This document shows positions 39,443 to 49,867 of a stretch of DNA of 64,000 nucleotides, in pieces. The stretch spans positions 715,001 to 779,000 of the forward strand of contig NC_015291.1 in the NCBI RefSeq assembly GCF_000253155.1, read 5' to 3'. The stretch is from Streptococcus oralis Uo5. GTDB taxonomy: Bacteria > Bacillota > Bacilli > Lactobacillales > Streptococcaceae. The notes beneath the pieces are model-generated. The model made no database searches. It saw only the letters and a program-made list of their open reading frames with translations, and was not told the origin of the DNA. Each line of letters opens with the position of its first letter. Position 1 is the stretch's first letter. The position numbers and the translations under genes were made by a program.

Positions 39443-39811
39443 ATGCACTATAAAAGAATTGAATTGAAGCTGACAGATCAAGGAATTCATGAGCGTAAGA
39501 TTTTTCAAGGTGTTAAGATTTTCAGCCGTAGCAAGTTATCTAAAGATCAGAAAAGCATTCTAACACAGAAGATTTACCTGACACCGAAGCAAAACATCGT
39601 TTACTATCAACGGACAGATATCAACTATGACCAGAACTGGCAGCATAATAAGGACTATTACGAACTAGTTTACGGTCAGTTGGACAGAGAGACTGTTTTT
39701 AAGGTTTGTCAATATTTTGACGAACTAAGTCGTTTTCTGGAAAATGAGCTGCTTGAGAAGCTAAAAGAAAAGCAGTCTGCAGGCAAATTTTTTGAAAAAT
39801 TAGATATATAA
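39443..39811 (+). CDS. EXLDI family protein
   Basis: 122 residues from the ATG at 39443, preceded by AGGAGGTG. Soluble, charged, with the terminal motif FFEKLDI at the C-terminus that gives the EXLDI family its name. The body (YKRIELKLTDQGIHERKIFQGVKIF, then YYQRTDINYD) has no known catalytic motif. Function unknown. It converges on the GNAT gene and shares a terminator. Confidence 0.68.
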   Translation: MHYKRIELKLTDQGIHERKIFQGVKIFSRSKLSKDQKSILTQKIYLTPKQNIVYYQRTDINYDQNWQHNKDYYELVYGQLDRETVFKVCQYFDELSRFLENELLEKLKEKQSAGKFFEKLDI

Positions 39812-39843
39812 AAATCCGGCTGCTTTTATAAGCAGTCGGATTT
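39811..39843 (+). terminator. Terminator between EXLDI gene and the minus-strand gdhA/GNAT side
   Basis: 14-bp stem with one G-U pair (39812-39825 with 39830-39843) and a four-base loop. T-runs follow on both strands (stronger on the minus strand), so it is probably bidirectional. Confidence 0.8.
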
Positions 39844-39861
39844 ATTCTAGTGTGATAGTGC

Positions 39862-39971
39862 TGAAACAATACCTTTACTATCATAGCCTTGGCTACATTT
39901 TTAAAAGTTGTTTTAGCTGTCTTGAGGAGCTTGATACTGATGTCCTCAAGTCGACCATAGTATACTGCCAT
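39862..39971 (-). pseudogene. Decayed duplicate of the 3' end of gdhA
   Basis: Translated on the minus strand this reads GRLEDISIKLLKTAKTT then FKNVAKAMIVKVLF. The intact GdhA C-terminus has [17 protein letters not shown] and, after 18 more residues, [17 protein letters not shown] identity is also visible, for example AAACAATACCTT, ATCATAGC and GTTGTTTTAGCTGT shared with 40492-40601. The copy lacks 54 bases relative to gdhA (an in-frame deletion). It ends up 13 bases past the GNAT stop, on the far side of that gene from gdhA. There is no start or ribosome site, so it is a non-functional remnant. Confidence 0.75.
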
Positions 39972-40460
39972 CTATTCACCTGATGAGAGAGATTTTATCA
40001 TCCAGATATTCATAGCTGGGTGGCCGGCGGCGTTAGAAAGTGGTTCTTGCAATGCTGTAAAACCATAGTGCTGATAGATGGCCACAGCAGTAGCCAGTTC
40101 AGTAGAGGTTTCTAGATAAAGCTGTTCATAACCAGCCAGACGGGCTTCCTGGAATATCCGCTTTATCAACCTGCTGGAATAACCTTTGCCACGGCTATTT
40201 TTAGTGACATACAGTTTTTGTAATTCAGCAATCTTATCAGACACAGGTGCAAAGCCACCACAGCCAACCAGCTGACCTTCATCTTCCAGAACAAAGTAAG
40301 CTGACCTCTCTTGCTGTTGATAATAGTCGGCCAAATGATCTAGATGAGAATCAAAGTAGACAGTTCCTGGTTTGTCAAGCCCGAATTCTTCAAGACTAGT
40401 TCGAATGAGCTGCGCTACAGCTGGATTGTCTCTCACTTCCATTGGCCGTAAGTTCATCAT
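39972..40460 (-). CDS. GNAT family N-acetyltransferase
   Basis: 162 residues. The acetyl-CoA-binding motif A (LYVTKNSRGKGYSSRLIKRI, about residues 85-104) and a C-terminal AIYQHYGFTAL are typical GNAT features. Substrate not predictable. Two start codons are possible; the second (40457) has the better spacing from GGAGG. It sits between gdhA and a decayed copy of the gdhA 3' end, so it was probably brought in by recombination at gdhA. Confidence 0.85.
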   Translation of the reverse strand: MMNLRPMEVRDNPAVAQLIRTSLEEFGLDKPGTVYFDSHLDHLADYYQQQERSAYFVLEDEGQLVGCGGFAPVSDKIAELQKLYVTKNSRGKGYSSRLIKRIFQEARLAGYEQLYLETSTELATAVAIYQHYGFTALQEPLSNAAGHPAMNIWMIKSLSSGE

Positions 40461-40488
40461 TTGTCCTCCGATAGGATGTATCGACTAA

Positions 40489-41853
<1,365 letters not shown>

Positions 41854-41874
41854 TTATATTTTATTACATGAGCC

Positions 41875-41903
41875 ATTATAGCAGAATTTTTTTTGAGTGT
41901 AAA
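41875..41903 (-). promoter_or_regulatory. Promoter of gdhA
   Basis: On the minus strand: TTTACA (41898-41903), 17-base spacer, extended -10 TGCTATAAT with TATAAT at 41875-41880. Confidence 0.75.
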
Positions 41904-41914
41904 GAAAAAACAGA

Positions 41915-41929
41915 AATTTTCAAAAAATT
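41915..41929 (-). promoter_or_regulatory. CodY box upstream of gdhA
   Basis: AATTTTCAAAAAATT on the plus strand matches the CodY consensus AATTTTCWGAAAATT at 14 of 15 positions (W allowed). It lies 11 bases upstream of the gdhA -35 box. CodY represses amino-acid metabolism in nutrient-rich conditions; gdhA is a known type of target. Confidence 0.65.
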
Positions 41930-41941
41930 CTTTCAATTTAT

Positions 41942-41954
41942 AAAACCGAACGTT
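41942..41954 (+). promoter_or_regulatory. Candidate PurR box upstream of pyrD
   Basis: AAAACCGAACGTT matches the lactococcal/streptococcal PurBox AWWWCCGAACWWT at 12 of 13 positions. It is about 57-69 bases before the predicted pyrD transcription start, close to the -76 spacing described for PurR-activated promoters. A single box. Confidence 0.5.
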
Positions 41955-41995
41955 TTATATAGAAATTAGTTTCTCAAAGAGAAAATCTTAAAGTA

Positions 41996-42004
41996 TGGTA
42001 TAAT
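41996..42004 (+). promoter_or_regulatory. Extended -10 promoter of pyrD
   Basis: TGGTATAAT with TATAAT at 41999-42004; the -35 is poor, which would fit a promoter needing an activator. Confidence 0.55.
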
Positions 42005-42038
42005 ATTAGAAATAAAAGGAATCTGGAGGATCAGAATC

Positions 42039-42974
42039 ATGGTATCAACGAAAACACAAATAGCTGGCTTTGAGTTTGACAATTGCTTGATGAATGCGGC
42101 GGGAGTTGCTTGTATGACGATAGAAGAGCTTGAAGGGGTCAAAAACTCAGCAGCGGGTACTTTTGTCACGAAGACAGCGACCTTGGACTTTCGTCAGGGC
42201 AATCCTGAGCCACGCTACCAGGATGTTCCACTTGGTTCTATCAACTCTATGGGCTTGCCAAATAACGGCTTAGACTACTATCTGGACTATCTTTTGGACT
42301 TGCAGGAAAAAGAGCCAAACCGTACTTTCTTCCTATCTTTAGTTGGCATGTCTCCAGAAGAAACACATACCATCTTGAAAAAAGTTCAAGAGAGTGAATT
42401 CAAAGGACTGACAGAGCTTAATCTTTCTTGCCCAAATGTTCCAGGAAAACCTCAGATTGCTTATGATTTTGAGACAACAGACCGTATCTTGGCAGAAGTC
42501 TTTGCCTACTTTACCAAACCTCTTGGGATCAAATTACCACCTTATTTTGATATTGTTCACTTTGATCAAGCGGCAGCTATTTTCAACAAATACCCGCTCA
42601 AGTTTGTTAACTGTGTTAACTCTATCGGAAACGGCCTTTATATAGAAGACGAGTCTGTCGTTATTCGTCCTAAAAATGGTTTTGGTGGCATTGGTGGAGA
42701 GTATATCAAGCCGACCGCTCTTGCTAATGTGCACGCCTTTTACCAACGTCTCAATCCGCAAATCCAAATCATCGGAACGGGTGGTGTTCTAACGGGTCGT
42801 GATGCCTTTGAACACATCCTCTGCGGTGCGAGTATGGTGCAAGTAGGGACTACCCTACACAAGGAAGGCGTTGGTGCTTTTGAACGCATTACCAATGAAC
42901 TGAAAGCTATTATGGCGGAAAAAGGGTACGAGAGACTAGAAGATTTCCGTGGGAAATTGCGCTATATTGACTAA
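42039..42974 (+). CDS. pyrD: Dihydroorotate dehydrogenase A (class 1A, fumarate-dependent)
   Basis: 311 residues, FMN enzyme of pyrimidine synthesis. Class 1A features: [13 protein letters not shown] start region, [21 protein letters not shown] with the catalytic Cys of class 1A (about residue 131), NSIGNGL and [11 protein letters not shown] phosphate site. Homologues use fumarate and are soluble. TGGAGG precedes the ATG. A possible PurR box lies upstream. Confidence 0.96.
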   Translation: MVSTKTQIAGFEFDNCLMNAAGVACMTIEELEGVKNSAAGTFVTKTATLDFRQGNPEPRYQDVPLGSINSMGLPNNGLDYYLDYLLDLQEKEPNRTFFLSLVGMSPEETHTILKKVQESEFKGLTELNLSCPNVPGKPQIAYDFETTDRILAEVFAYFTKPLGIKLPPYFDIVHFDQAAAIFNKYPLKFVNCVNSIGNGLYIEDESVVIRPKNGFGGIGGEYIKPTALANVHAFYQRLNPQIQIIGTGGVLTGRDAFEHILCGASMVQVGTTLHKEGVGAFERITNELKAIMAEKGYERLEDFRGKLRYID

Positions 42975-43007
42975 ATTAAATCGAAAAATCAGAAGAAAGG
43001 AGAGAAG

Positions 43008-44045
43008 ATGCTAGCCATAGAAGAGAGTCGAAAGTTATCTCTATCAAATTTATCTAGCTTGAATCTATTTACTGGGACAGACCAGGGTCAGTTTGAAGTT
43101 ATGAAGAGTCAAGTGTTGAAACAGATTGGTTATGATCCAGCTGATCTCAATTTTGCTTACTTTGATATGAAAGAAGTAGCTTATAAAGACTTAGAGTTGG
43201 AGCTGGTTAGTCTCCCTTTCTTTGCGGATGAGAAAATCGTGATATTAGACCATTTTGTCGATATTACAACAGCCAAGAAACGTTTTTTAACAGATGATGA
43301 GCTCAAGTCATTTGAGGCATACCTTGATAACCCTTCGCCAACAACCAAGTTATTGATTTTTGCTGAAGGAAAGTTAGATAGTAAGAGACGGCTGGTCAAA
43401 TTGCTCAAACGAGATGCCAAGGTTTTTGATGCAGTAGAAGCCAAAGAACAAGAATTGCGCCAGTATTTCCAAAAATGGAGCCAGACACAAGGTCTGCAGT
43501 TTGCAGAAAAGTCTTTTGAAAATCTCCTTATCAAATCTGGTTTTCAATTTAGTGAAATCCAGAAAAATCTCCTTTTTTTGCAGTCTTATAAGTCAGACGG
43601 CGTGATTGAGGAGAAGGATATTGTCGAGGCTATTCCAAAGACTCTGCAGGACAATATTTTTGATTTGACTCAGCTTATCTTGGGCAAAAAGATCGATCAG
43701 GCCCGTGACTTGGTCAGAGATTTGACCTTGCAAGGGGAGGATGAGATCAAGCTCATAGCTGTCATGTTAGGACAGTTTCGTACCTTTACACAAGTGAAGA
43801 TTTTATCAGAAGCTGGTCAGTCGGAATCGCAGATTGTAAGCAGTCTGGGGACTTATTTGGGACGCAATCCTAATCCTTATCAAATCAAGTTCGCATTGAG
43901 AGATTCGAGAGGGATTTCCTTGGCCTTTCTCAAGCGAGCGATTTCTTATTTGATTGAAACAGACTACCAGATTAAAACAGGTGTCTATGAAAAAAGTTAC
44001 TTGTTTGAAAAGGCGCTCTTGCAGATTGCGACAGAGGCAAATTGA
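43008..44045 (+). CDS. holA: DNA polymerase III subunit delta
   Basis: 345 residues. Clamp-loader delta subunit that opens the sliding clamp. The central region (QILGKKIDQARDLVRDL, then GEDEIKLIAVMLGQFRTF) and the C-terminal alpha-helical domain (IKFALRDSRGISLAFLKRAI) match HolA proteins. No nucleotide-binding P-loop, as expected for delta. AAAGGAGAG before the ATG; 33 bases after pyrD. Confidence 0.92.
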   Translation: MLAIEESRKLSLSNLSSLNLFTGTDQGQFEVMKSQVLKQIGYDPADLNFAYFDMKEVAYKDLELELVSLPFFADEKIVILDHFVDITTAKKRFLTDDELKSFEAYLDNPSPTTKLLIFAEGKLDSKRRLVKLLKRDAKVFDAVEAKEQELRQYFQKWSQTQGLQFAEKSFENLLIKSGFQFSEIQKNLLFLQSYKSDGVIEEKDIVEAIPKTLQDNIFDLTQLILGKKIDQARDLVRDLTLQGEDEIKLIAVMLGQFRTFTQVKILSEAGQSESQIVSSLGTYLGRNPNPYQIKFALRDSRGISLAFLKRAISYLIETDYQIKTGVYEKSYLFEKALLQIATEAN

Positions 44046-44114
44046 GCAAAAAACTTGAAAAAAGAGGATGATTGCGTTATCATTTTCATATAGAAAGAAA
44101 AAGAGGTATTACAG

Positions 44115-44720
44115 ATGGCTATTATCTTACCAGACCTTCCATACGCATACGACGCTTTGGAACCATACATCGATGCAGAAACAATGCACTTGCACCATGA
44201 CAAACACCATCAAACTTATGTCAACAATGCAAATGCAGCTCTTGAAAAACACCCTGAAATTGGTGAAGACCTTGAAGCTTTGCTTGCTGATGTAGACTCT
44301 ATCCCAGCTGATATCCGTCAAGCGCTTATCAACAATGGTGGTGGACACTTGAACCATGCTCTTTTCTGGGAATTGATGACTCCTGAAAAAACTGCTCCAT
44401 CAGCAGAACTTGCAGCAGCAATCGATGCAACATTTGGTTCATTTGAAGAGTTCCAAGCAGCCTTTACAGCAGCAGCTACAACTCGCTTTGGTTCTGGCTG
44501 GGCATGGTTGGTTGTTAACAAAGAAGGGAAGCTTGAAGTGACTTCAACAGCAAACCAAGACACCCCAATCTCAGAAGGTAAAAAACCAATCTTGGGCTTG
44601 GACGTTTGGGAACATGCTTACTATGTGAAATACCGCAACGTGCGTCCTGACTACATCAAAGCTTTCTTCTCAGTCATTAACTGGAACAAAGTAGATGAGC
44701 TTTATGCAGCAGCTAAATAA
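44115..44720 (+). CDS. sodA: Superoxide dismutase [Mn/Fe]
   Basis: 201 residues, family length. Manganese-type signature [11 protein letters not shown] with Asp and His ligands at about residues 161-168, plus [11 protein letters not shown] (first His ligand) and HLNHALFWE. Detoxifies superoxide in the cytoplasm. GAGG lies before the ATG, 69 bases after holA. Followed by a strong terminator. Confidence 0.97.
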   Translation: MAIILPDLPYAYDALEPYIDAETMHLHHDKHHQTYVNNANAALEKHPEIGEDLEALLADVDSIPADIRQALINNGGGHLNHALFWELMTPEKTAPSAELAAAIDATFGSFEEFQAAFTAAATTRFGSGWAWLVVNKEGKLEVTSTANQDTPISEGKKPILGLDVWEHAYYVKYRNVRPDYIKAFFSVINWNKVDELYAAAK

Positions 44721-44768
44721 AAAATAGGAAGGGAAGAGTCATTCTTCTCTTTTTGCTTTATAAAGCAG

Positions 44769-44796
44769 AAGTCTGACAAAATCGTCAGACTTTTTT
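44769..44796 (+). terminator. Terminator of sodA
   Basis: Nine-bp perfect stem AAGTCTGAC/GTCAGACTT, six-base loop, T-run. Confidence 0.85.
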
Positions 44797-44873
44797 CATT
44801 TTTATGAGAAACGTGCTAACTGCTAGAAATTATGGTAAAATAGAGTGTTAAGTAATCGTGGAAAAGGAAGACT

Positions 44874-45404
44874 ATGCGTAAAGAAATTGCACCTGAATTA
44901 TACAACTATAACAAGTTTCCTGGCCCAGAATTTCAAGTAAATGGGGATAAGGTTGAGACTGAAGGGATTGCTTTTACCTTGGTTGAAAATATCAAGGATG
45001 CCTTCGATGTGACAGTCTTTAATCAACGCTTCTCAGAAGTGTTGACCAAGTTTGATTATGTCGTGGGTGACTGGAGCAATGAACAGCTCCGCCTACGTGG
45101 CTTTTACAAAGACGACCGAACAGAGGAAAAAAATGAAAAGATTAGTCGTTTACAGGACTATCTTTTGGAGTACTGTAGTTATGGTTGTGCCTATTTTGTT
45201 CTAGAAAATCAAGCACCGAAGCGGGCTTCATTTGACAAGAAATTGCGTAAAAAGGAAGAGGAAAACCTTCCTAGAAGAGGGAAGAAATCTTCGCAAAACA
45301 AGAGAAAACCAAATGCGGATAAGCGAAATAGACGTCGTCATAAGGATCAAAAGTCTCAGAAAGAGGACAAGGGACAGCGCCATTTTGTCATTCGTCAGAA
45401 ATAG
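44874..45404 (+). CDS. YutD family protein
   Basis: 176 residues. The first ~110 residues follow the YutD/DUF1027 family (FDVTVFNQRFSEVLTKFDYVVGDW, then LRLRGFY, then YCSYGCAYFVLEN). The C-terminal 60 residues are a very basic Lys/Arg-rich tail (RRGKKSSQNKRKPNADKRNR) that could bind RNA or rRNA; that is an inference. Function unknown. GGAAAAGGAAG before the ATG. It precedes rlmN by 20 bases, a conserved pairing in Firmicutes. Confidence 0.85.
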   Translation: MRKEIAPELYNYNKFPGPEFQVNGDKVETEGIAFTLVENIKDAFDVTVFNQRFSEVLTKFDYVVGDWSNEQLRLRGFYKDDRTEEKNEKISRLQDYLLEYCSYGCAYFVLENQAPKRASFDKKLRKKEEENLPRRGKKSSQNKRKPNADKRNRRRHKDQKSQKEDKGQRHFVIRQK

Positions 45405-45424
45405 ATAGAGAATAAGGAGAAGAG

Positions 45425-46510
45425 ATGAAACCGTCTATTTATAGTTTAACACGTCAAACCATGCAAGAATGGGTATTAGAACAGGGAGAAAAGAAATTCC
45501 GAGCAGATCAAATCTGGGAATGGCTCTACCGTAAACGTGTCCAGTCGTTTGAAGAAATGACCAACCTTTCCAAGGATTTGATTGCCAAACTCAATGACCA
45601 GTTTGTCGTAAATCCTTTGAAACAGCGGATCGTACAAGAGTCTGCTGACGGTACTGTTAAGTATCTTTTCGAGTTGCCAGATGGCATGTTGATTGAGACA
45701 GTACTCATGCGTCAACACTACGGTTTGTCAGTCTGTGTGACCACTCAGGTTGGCTGTAATATTGGCTGTACCTTCTGTGCATCAGGCTTGATCAAGAAAC
45801 AACGCGACCTCAATAACGGGGAAATCGTAGCACAAATTATGCTGGTTCAGAAATACTTTGATGAACGTGGTCAGGATGAACGTGTCAGCCATATCGTTGT
45901 TATGGGAATTGGTGAACCATTTGATAATTACAACAATGTTTTGAATTTTGTCCGTACCATCAATGATGACAAGGGGATGGCTATCGGTGCTCGTCACATC
46001 ACTGTTTCAACTTCAGGTTTGGCCCATAAAATTCGTGACTTTGCTAATGAAGGCGTACAGGTCAATCTGGCTGTGTCTCTTCACGCACCCAATAATGAAT
46101 TGCGCTCAAGCATCATGAAGATCAACCGTGCCTTTCCGATTGAAAAGCTCTTTGCAGCTATTGAGTACTATATCGAAACAACCAATCGCCGTGTGACCTT
46201 TGAATATATCATGCTCAATGAAGTCAACGATGGTGTTGAACAAGCCTTGGAATTGGCTGAATTGCTCAAGAATATCAAGAAATTGTCTTATGTAAACTTG
46301 ATTCCCTATAACCCAGTTAGTGAACATGACCAATATAGCCGTAGTCCTAAAGAGCGCGTGATGGCCTTCTACGATACACTCAAGAAAAAAGGGGTCAACT
46401 GTGTTGTCCGTCAAGAGCATGGTACAGATATTGATGCAGCTTGTGGACAATTACGCTCCAATACAATGAAACGTGACCGCCAGAAGGCAGTCGCAGCGGT
46501 AAATCCATAA
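45425..46510 (+). CDS. rlmN: Dual-specificity 23S rRNA/tRNA (adenine-C2) methyltransferase RlmN
   Basis: 361 residues, radical-SAM enzyme that methylates A2503 of 23S rRNA and A37 of certain tRNAs. The CxxxCxxC motif appears as [11 protein letters not shown] (about residues 115-125). The C-terminal Cys in AACGQL (about 340) is the methyl-carrying Cys. Also GMGEPFDN-like region [18 protein letters not shown] before the ATG. VanZ-like gene follows immediately. Confidence 0.96.
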   Translation: MKPSIYSLTRQTMQEWVLEQGEKKFRADQIWEWLYRKRVQSFEEMTNLSKDLIAKLNDQFVVNPLKQRIVQESADGTVKYLFELPDGMLIETVLMRQHYGLSVCVTTQVGCNIGCTFCASGLIKKQRDLNNGEIVAQIMLVQKYFDERGQDERVSHIVVMGIGEPFDNYNNVLNFVRTINDDKGMAIGARHITVSTSGLAHKIRDFANEGVQVNLAVSLHAPNNELRSSIMKINRAFPIEKLFAAIEYYIETTNRRVTFEYIMLNEVNDGVEQALELAELLKNIKKLSYVNLIPYNPVSEHDQYSRSPKERVMAFYDTLKKKGVNCVVRQEHGTDIDAACGQLRSNTMKRDRQKAVAAVNP

Positions 46511-46511
46511 A

Positions 46512-46991
46512 ATGACTAAAAAAAGAGAATTAATCTTAAGATTGGGAGTGGCTGTTTACAGCCTATGCATTGTCTGTTTTTGCTTCACTCCCCAGCCTCA
46601 ACTTCCTACAGGAGTGGAAACTCCAGGTATTCAAACTTTTGGACGCCTGGTTTTTCTTTTAACTCCCTTAAACTCCCTTTGGAATCTGGGTGAAGTGACC
46701 AGTTTGGGACAAGTCCTTTGGATCTTTTTGCAGAACATTTTAAATGTCTTCTTGCTCTTCCCTCTGGTCTTTCAACTGATCTATCTCTGTCCAAACTTGC
46801 GACAAACCAAAAAAATCCTATTTCTCAGTTTTCTTTTGAGCTTAGGAATTGAATGTACGCAACTAGTTTTGGATTTTTTATTCGACTTTAATCGGGTCTT
46901 TGAGATTGATGATTTGTGGACCAATACTCTGGGAGGCTATCTGGCTTGGGTCCTCTATAAAGGACTGCATAAAAATAAGATAAGGAATTAG
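46512..46991 (+). CDS. VanZ-like family membrane protein
   Basis: 159 residues with about four membrane segments (near 12-30, 42-60, 68-90 and 115-145). The charged ECTQLVLDFLFDFNRVFEIDDLWTNTLGG is the conserved VanZ region (Asp/Arg/Glu pattern). VanZ gives low-level teicoplanin resistance in the enterococcal van operon, but most chromosomal homologues have unknown function. It starts one base after the rlmN stop and has no clear ribosome site of its own, so translation is probably coupled. Confidence 0.82.
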   Translation: MTKKRELILRLGVAVYSLCIVCFCFTPQPQLPTGVETPGIQTFGRLVFLLTPLNSLWNLGEVTSLGQVLWIFLQNILNVFLLFPLVFQLIYLCPNLRQTKKILFLSFLLSLGIECTQLVLDFLFDFNRVFEIDDLWTNTLGGYLAWVLYKGLHKNKIRN

Positions 46992-46992
46992 A

Positions 46993-48534
46993 ATGAGTAT
47001 TTTAGAAGTTAAAAATTTGAGTCACGGTTTTGGTGATCGTGCAATTTTTGAAGATGTCTCCTTCCGTCTCCTCAAGGGAGAACATATCGGCTTAGTCGGT
47101 GCCAATGGTGAAGGAAAATCAACCTTTATGAGTATCGTGACTGGTAAGATGTTACCTGACGAAGGAAAGGTGGAGTGGTCTAAGTATGTGACTGCTGGCT
47201 ATCTGGATCAGCATGCTGTGCTAAAGGAAGGTCAAACTGTGCGTGATGTCTTGCGTACAGCCTTTGATGAGCTATTTAAAGCAGAAACTCGTATCAATGA
47301 GCTCTATATGGAAATGGCAGAGGACGGAGCGGATATTGATGCACTGATGGAAGAAGTTGGCGAACTCCAAGACCGTTTGGAGAGTCGAGATTTCTATACT
47401 TTGGATGCTAAGATTGATGAAGTGGCGCGTGCCCTCGGTGTCATGGACTATGGTATAGATACAGACGTAACAGCCTTGTCAGGTGGACAAAGAACCAAGG
47501 TACTCTTGGCTAAACTTCTCCTTGAAAAGCCTGATATCTTGTTGCTGGACGAGCCAACCAACTACTTGGATGCCGAACACATTGACTGGCTCAAACGCTA
47601 TCTCCAAAACTATGAGAATGCCTTTGTCTTGATTTCACATGATATTCCATTTTTGAATGATGTTATCAATATTGTCTATCATGTGGAAAATCAACAGTTG
47701 ACGCGTTACTCTGGTGACTACTACCAGTTCCAAGAAGTTTATGCTATGAAGAAATCTCAGCTAGAGGCAGCCTATGAACGCCAGCAGAAAGAGATTGCAG
47801 ACCTAAAGGACTTTGTTGCCCGAAACAAAGCGCGTGTTGCAACACGAAACATGGCCATGTCTCGTCAGAAGAAATTGGATAAGATGGATATCATCGAACT
47901 CCAAAGTGAGAAACCAAAACCATCCTTTGATTTCAAACCAGCTCGTACACCAGGGCGCTTTATCTTCCAAGCCAAGGACTTGCAGATTGGTTATGACCGT
48001 TCACTTACCAAACCCTTAAACCTCACCTTTGAACGCAATCAAAAGGTTGTCATTATTGGGGCAAATGGTATTGGGAAAACAACTCTCTTGAAGTCTCTCT
48101 TGGGGATTATTCCACCAATCGCTGGAGAAGTTGAACGTGGCGACTACCTTGAACTTGGTTACTTTGAACAAGAAGTAGAAGGTGGCAATCGTCAAACACC
48201 TCTAGAAGCGGTCTGGAACGCCTTTCCAGCACTCAATCAGGCAGAGGTTCGTGCAGCCCTTGCTCGTTGTGGTTTGACAACTAAGCATATCGAAAGCCAG
48301 ATTCAGGTCTTATCAGGTGGGGAACAAGCCAAGGTGCGTTTCTGTCTCTTGATGAATCGAGAAAATAACGTCTTAGTGCTGGACGAGCCGACCAACCACC
48401 TAGATGTGGATGCTAAGGAAGAACTCAAACGGGCGCTTAAAGAATACAAAGGAAGCATTCTTATGGTTTGTCACGAACCAAACTTTTATGAAGGCTGGAT
48501 GGACCAAATCTGGGACTTTAACAAGCTAACTTAA
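46993..48534 (+). CDS. ABC-F family ATPase (YkpA/YbiT-like)
   Basis: 513 residues, two ATPase domains and no membrane segments. Domain 1 (about 1-250): GANGEGKST, LSGGQRTKV, LLLDEPTNYLD. Linker about 250-310 (ARNKARVATRNMAMSRQKK). Domain 2 (about 325-513): GANGIGKTT, LSGGEQAKV, LVLDEPTNHLD. ABC-F proteins act on the ribosome in translation or antibiotic protection; this type resembles YkpA/YbiT rather than known resistance classes, though sequence alone does not fix that. Confidence 0.93.
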   Translation: MSILEVKNLSHGFGDRAIFEDVSFRLLKGEHIGLVGANGEGKSTFMSIVTGKMLPDEGKVEWSKYVTAGYLDQHAVLKEGQTVRDVLRTAFDELFKAETRINELYMEMAEDGADIDALMEEVGELQDRLESRDFYTLDAKIDEVARALGVMDYGIDTDVTALSGGQRTKVLLAKLLLEKPDILLLDEPTNYLDAEHIDWLKRYLQNYENAFVLISHDIPFLNDVINIVYHVENQQLTRYSGDYYQFQEVYAMKKSQLEAAYERQQKEIADLKDFVARNKARVATRNMAMSRQKKLDKMDIIELQSEKPKPSFDFKPARTPGRFIFQAKDLQIGYDRSLTKPLNLTFERNQKVVIIGANGIGKTTLLKSLLGIIPPIAGEVERGDYLELGYFEQEVEGGNRQTPLEAVWNAFPALNQAEVRAALARCGLTTKHIESQIQVLSGGEQAKVRFCLLMNRENNVLVLDEPTNHLDVDAKEELKRALKEYKGSILMVCHEPNFYEGWMDQIWDFNKLT

Positions 48535-48543
48535 AAGCACTAA

Positions 48544-48574
48544 AAAGGCCAAGTCGAAATGACTTGGCTTTTTT
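48544..48574 (+). terminator. Terminator of the rlmN-ABC-F operon
   Basis: Stem GCCAAGTC/GACTTGGC (48548-48555 with 48561-48568), five-base loop, T-run; it may also serve the converging minus-strand genes. Confidence 0.85.
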
Positions 48575-48576
48575 GA

Positions 48577-48816
48577 CTAGTAATTTAAAAAGCTTTCAAC
48601 TTCAGATTTCTCAATTTCTTTACCGTAGTGGCAAATCGGACAAGAAACGAAATAAGTTTTACCATAAGGGAAGAGCGGAATCCAGTAAAGAGTAAACTTG
48701 CGTCCGGTTTCTGTAATTTCCCAAGCACCAACATTGTTACAATGGCCACATTCGATAGCAGTTTGCGTATGTCCCAAATCTTTCTGATAACCTTTAGAAT
48801 CCCAAAACAGAATCAT
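48577..48816 (-). CDS. Zinc-ribbon domain protein
   Basis: 79 residues. Two CxxC pairs, CGHCNN (about 23-26) and CPICHYG (about 59-62), form a zinc ribbon; the middle is hydrophobic (YWIPLFPYG). No catalytic residues seen. Function unknown. Start has GAAGGAG upstream. It lies 27 bases downstream of slrA on the same strand and probably shares its transcript. Confidence 0.72.
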   Translation of the reverse strand: MILFWDSKGYQKDLGHTQTAIECGHCNNVGAWEITETGRKFTLYWIPLFPYGKTYFVSCPICHYGKEIEKSEVESFLNY

Positions 48817-48843
48817 ATCCTTATCTCCTTCTATTCAAATTGT

Positions 48844-49650
48844 TTATTTCTTGCTGAAGTCGTAGTCCTTGACCACTTCGATACTGTCAATGGTAATAGC
48901 AGTAGTTGGTTTGTCTTTCTCATCTTTTTCAGCCTTGGCAATCTTGTCAACAACATCCATGCCATCGATGACTTGACCAAAGACAGGGTGTTTGCCGTCT
49001 AGACTTGGATTTCCACCTTCTTTATAGGCTTCGATGATTTTCTTTGGATACTTGCTGGTAGGGAGTTTAGCAGAAATATCTGTTGAGTTCTGGTTGATGA
49101 AGAACTGGCTACCGTTGGTGTTTGGTTGACCAGTGTTAGCCATAGCAAGGGCTCCTCGGATATTGTATAGGTAAGGAGAGATTTCATTTTTAAAACCAGT
49201 TCCCTTGTCCTTTGTTTTATCCTTATCATGCCAGATAGATTGGCCCCCTGTACCATCTCCCTTAGGATCTCCAGTTTGGATCATAAAGCCATCGATGACA
49301 CGGTGGAAGGTGATGCCGTTATAGTAGCCTTCCTTAGCGTGAGTAAGGAAGTTTTCAACTGCTAGTGGTGCTAGTTTTGGAAAGAGTTTAATGCGGATAT
49401 CGCCTTGATTTGTGTGTAAAATAACCTCGGCTTCATCTTCGGCAACTTCCTTAGAAAGTTGAGGGAAGTTGGCATTTTCATTGGTCAAAGCGTCATTCAA
49501 ATCCTTGGCAGCCTGAGCAGCTGCTTTTGAGCTTTCTTCAGCTGAGATACTGGAGTCGACATACTCATCACCACGGAGACCACGTTGGATACTAGTACAT
49601 CCAGCAAGGGCTACAGTTGATAGTAAAAGAAGGGTTGCTAGTTTTTTCAT
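48844..49650 (-). CDS. slrA: Peptidyl-prolyl cis-trans isomerase lipoprotein (SlrA-like cyclophilin)
   Basis: 268 residues. The N-terminal signal peptide ends in the lipobox LAGC (Cys at residue 18), so it is lipid-anchored outside the cell. The cyclophilin domain (about 70-260) has [32 protein letters not shown] and [14 protein letters not shown], with the catalytic Arg in FHRV. In pneumococcus the equivalent lipoprotein SlrA is a surface isomerase involved in colonisation. AGAGGTT before the ATG. Confidence 0.93.
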   Translation of the reverse strand: MKKLATLLLLSTVALAGCTSIQRGLRGDEYVDSSISAEESSKAAAQAAKDLNDALTNENANFPQLSKEVAEDEAEVILHTNQGDIRIKLFPKLAPLAVENFLTHAKEGYYNGITFHRVIDGFMIQTGDPKGDGTGGQSIWHDKDKTKDKGTGFKNEISPYLYNIRGALAMANTGQPNTNGSQFFINQNSTDISAKLPTSKYPKKIIEAYKEGGNPSLDGKHPVFGQVIDGMDVVDKIAKAEKDEKDKPTTAITIDSIEVVKDYDFSKK

Positions 49651-49773
49651 TGTTAACCTCTCAAAAATTCATTTCTACCATTGTACCTTAAAAGGAGTTT
49701 GATTTCAAATGTAAAAGATTTTACTAAAAATTTCTAGTAGTTAAAAAAATTAAAACTCTGTCAAGTTTTTTTC

Positions 49774-49801
49774 TTGACACCTGTCAGAAATCTGCTATAA
49801 T
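49774..49801 (+). promoter_or_regulatory. Promoter of rpsP-khpA
   Basis: TTGACA at 49774-49779, 16-base spacer ending TGC, TATAAT at 49796-49801. Close to ideal, as expected for a ribosomal protein gene. Confidence 0.85.
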
Positions 49802-49813
49802 AGAACATGTGCT

Positions 49814-49830
49814 AAATAGCTTAGCTATTT
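49814..49830 (+). promoter_or_regulatory. Small hairpin in the rpsP 5' leader
   Basis: AAATAGC/GCTATTT separated by TTA, in the untranslated leader of rpsP. Could stabilise the mRNA; function not shown. Confidence 0.4.
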
Positions 49831-49867
49831 CACCGAAATAAAAAAATAAGAAAAGAGACATTAAAAA

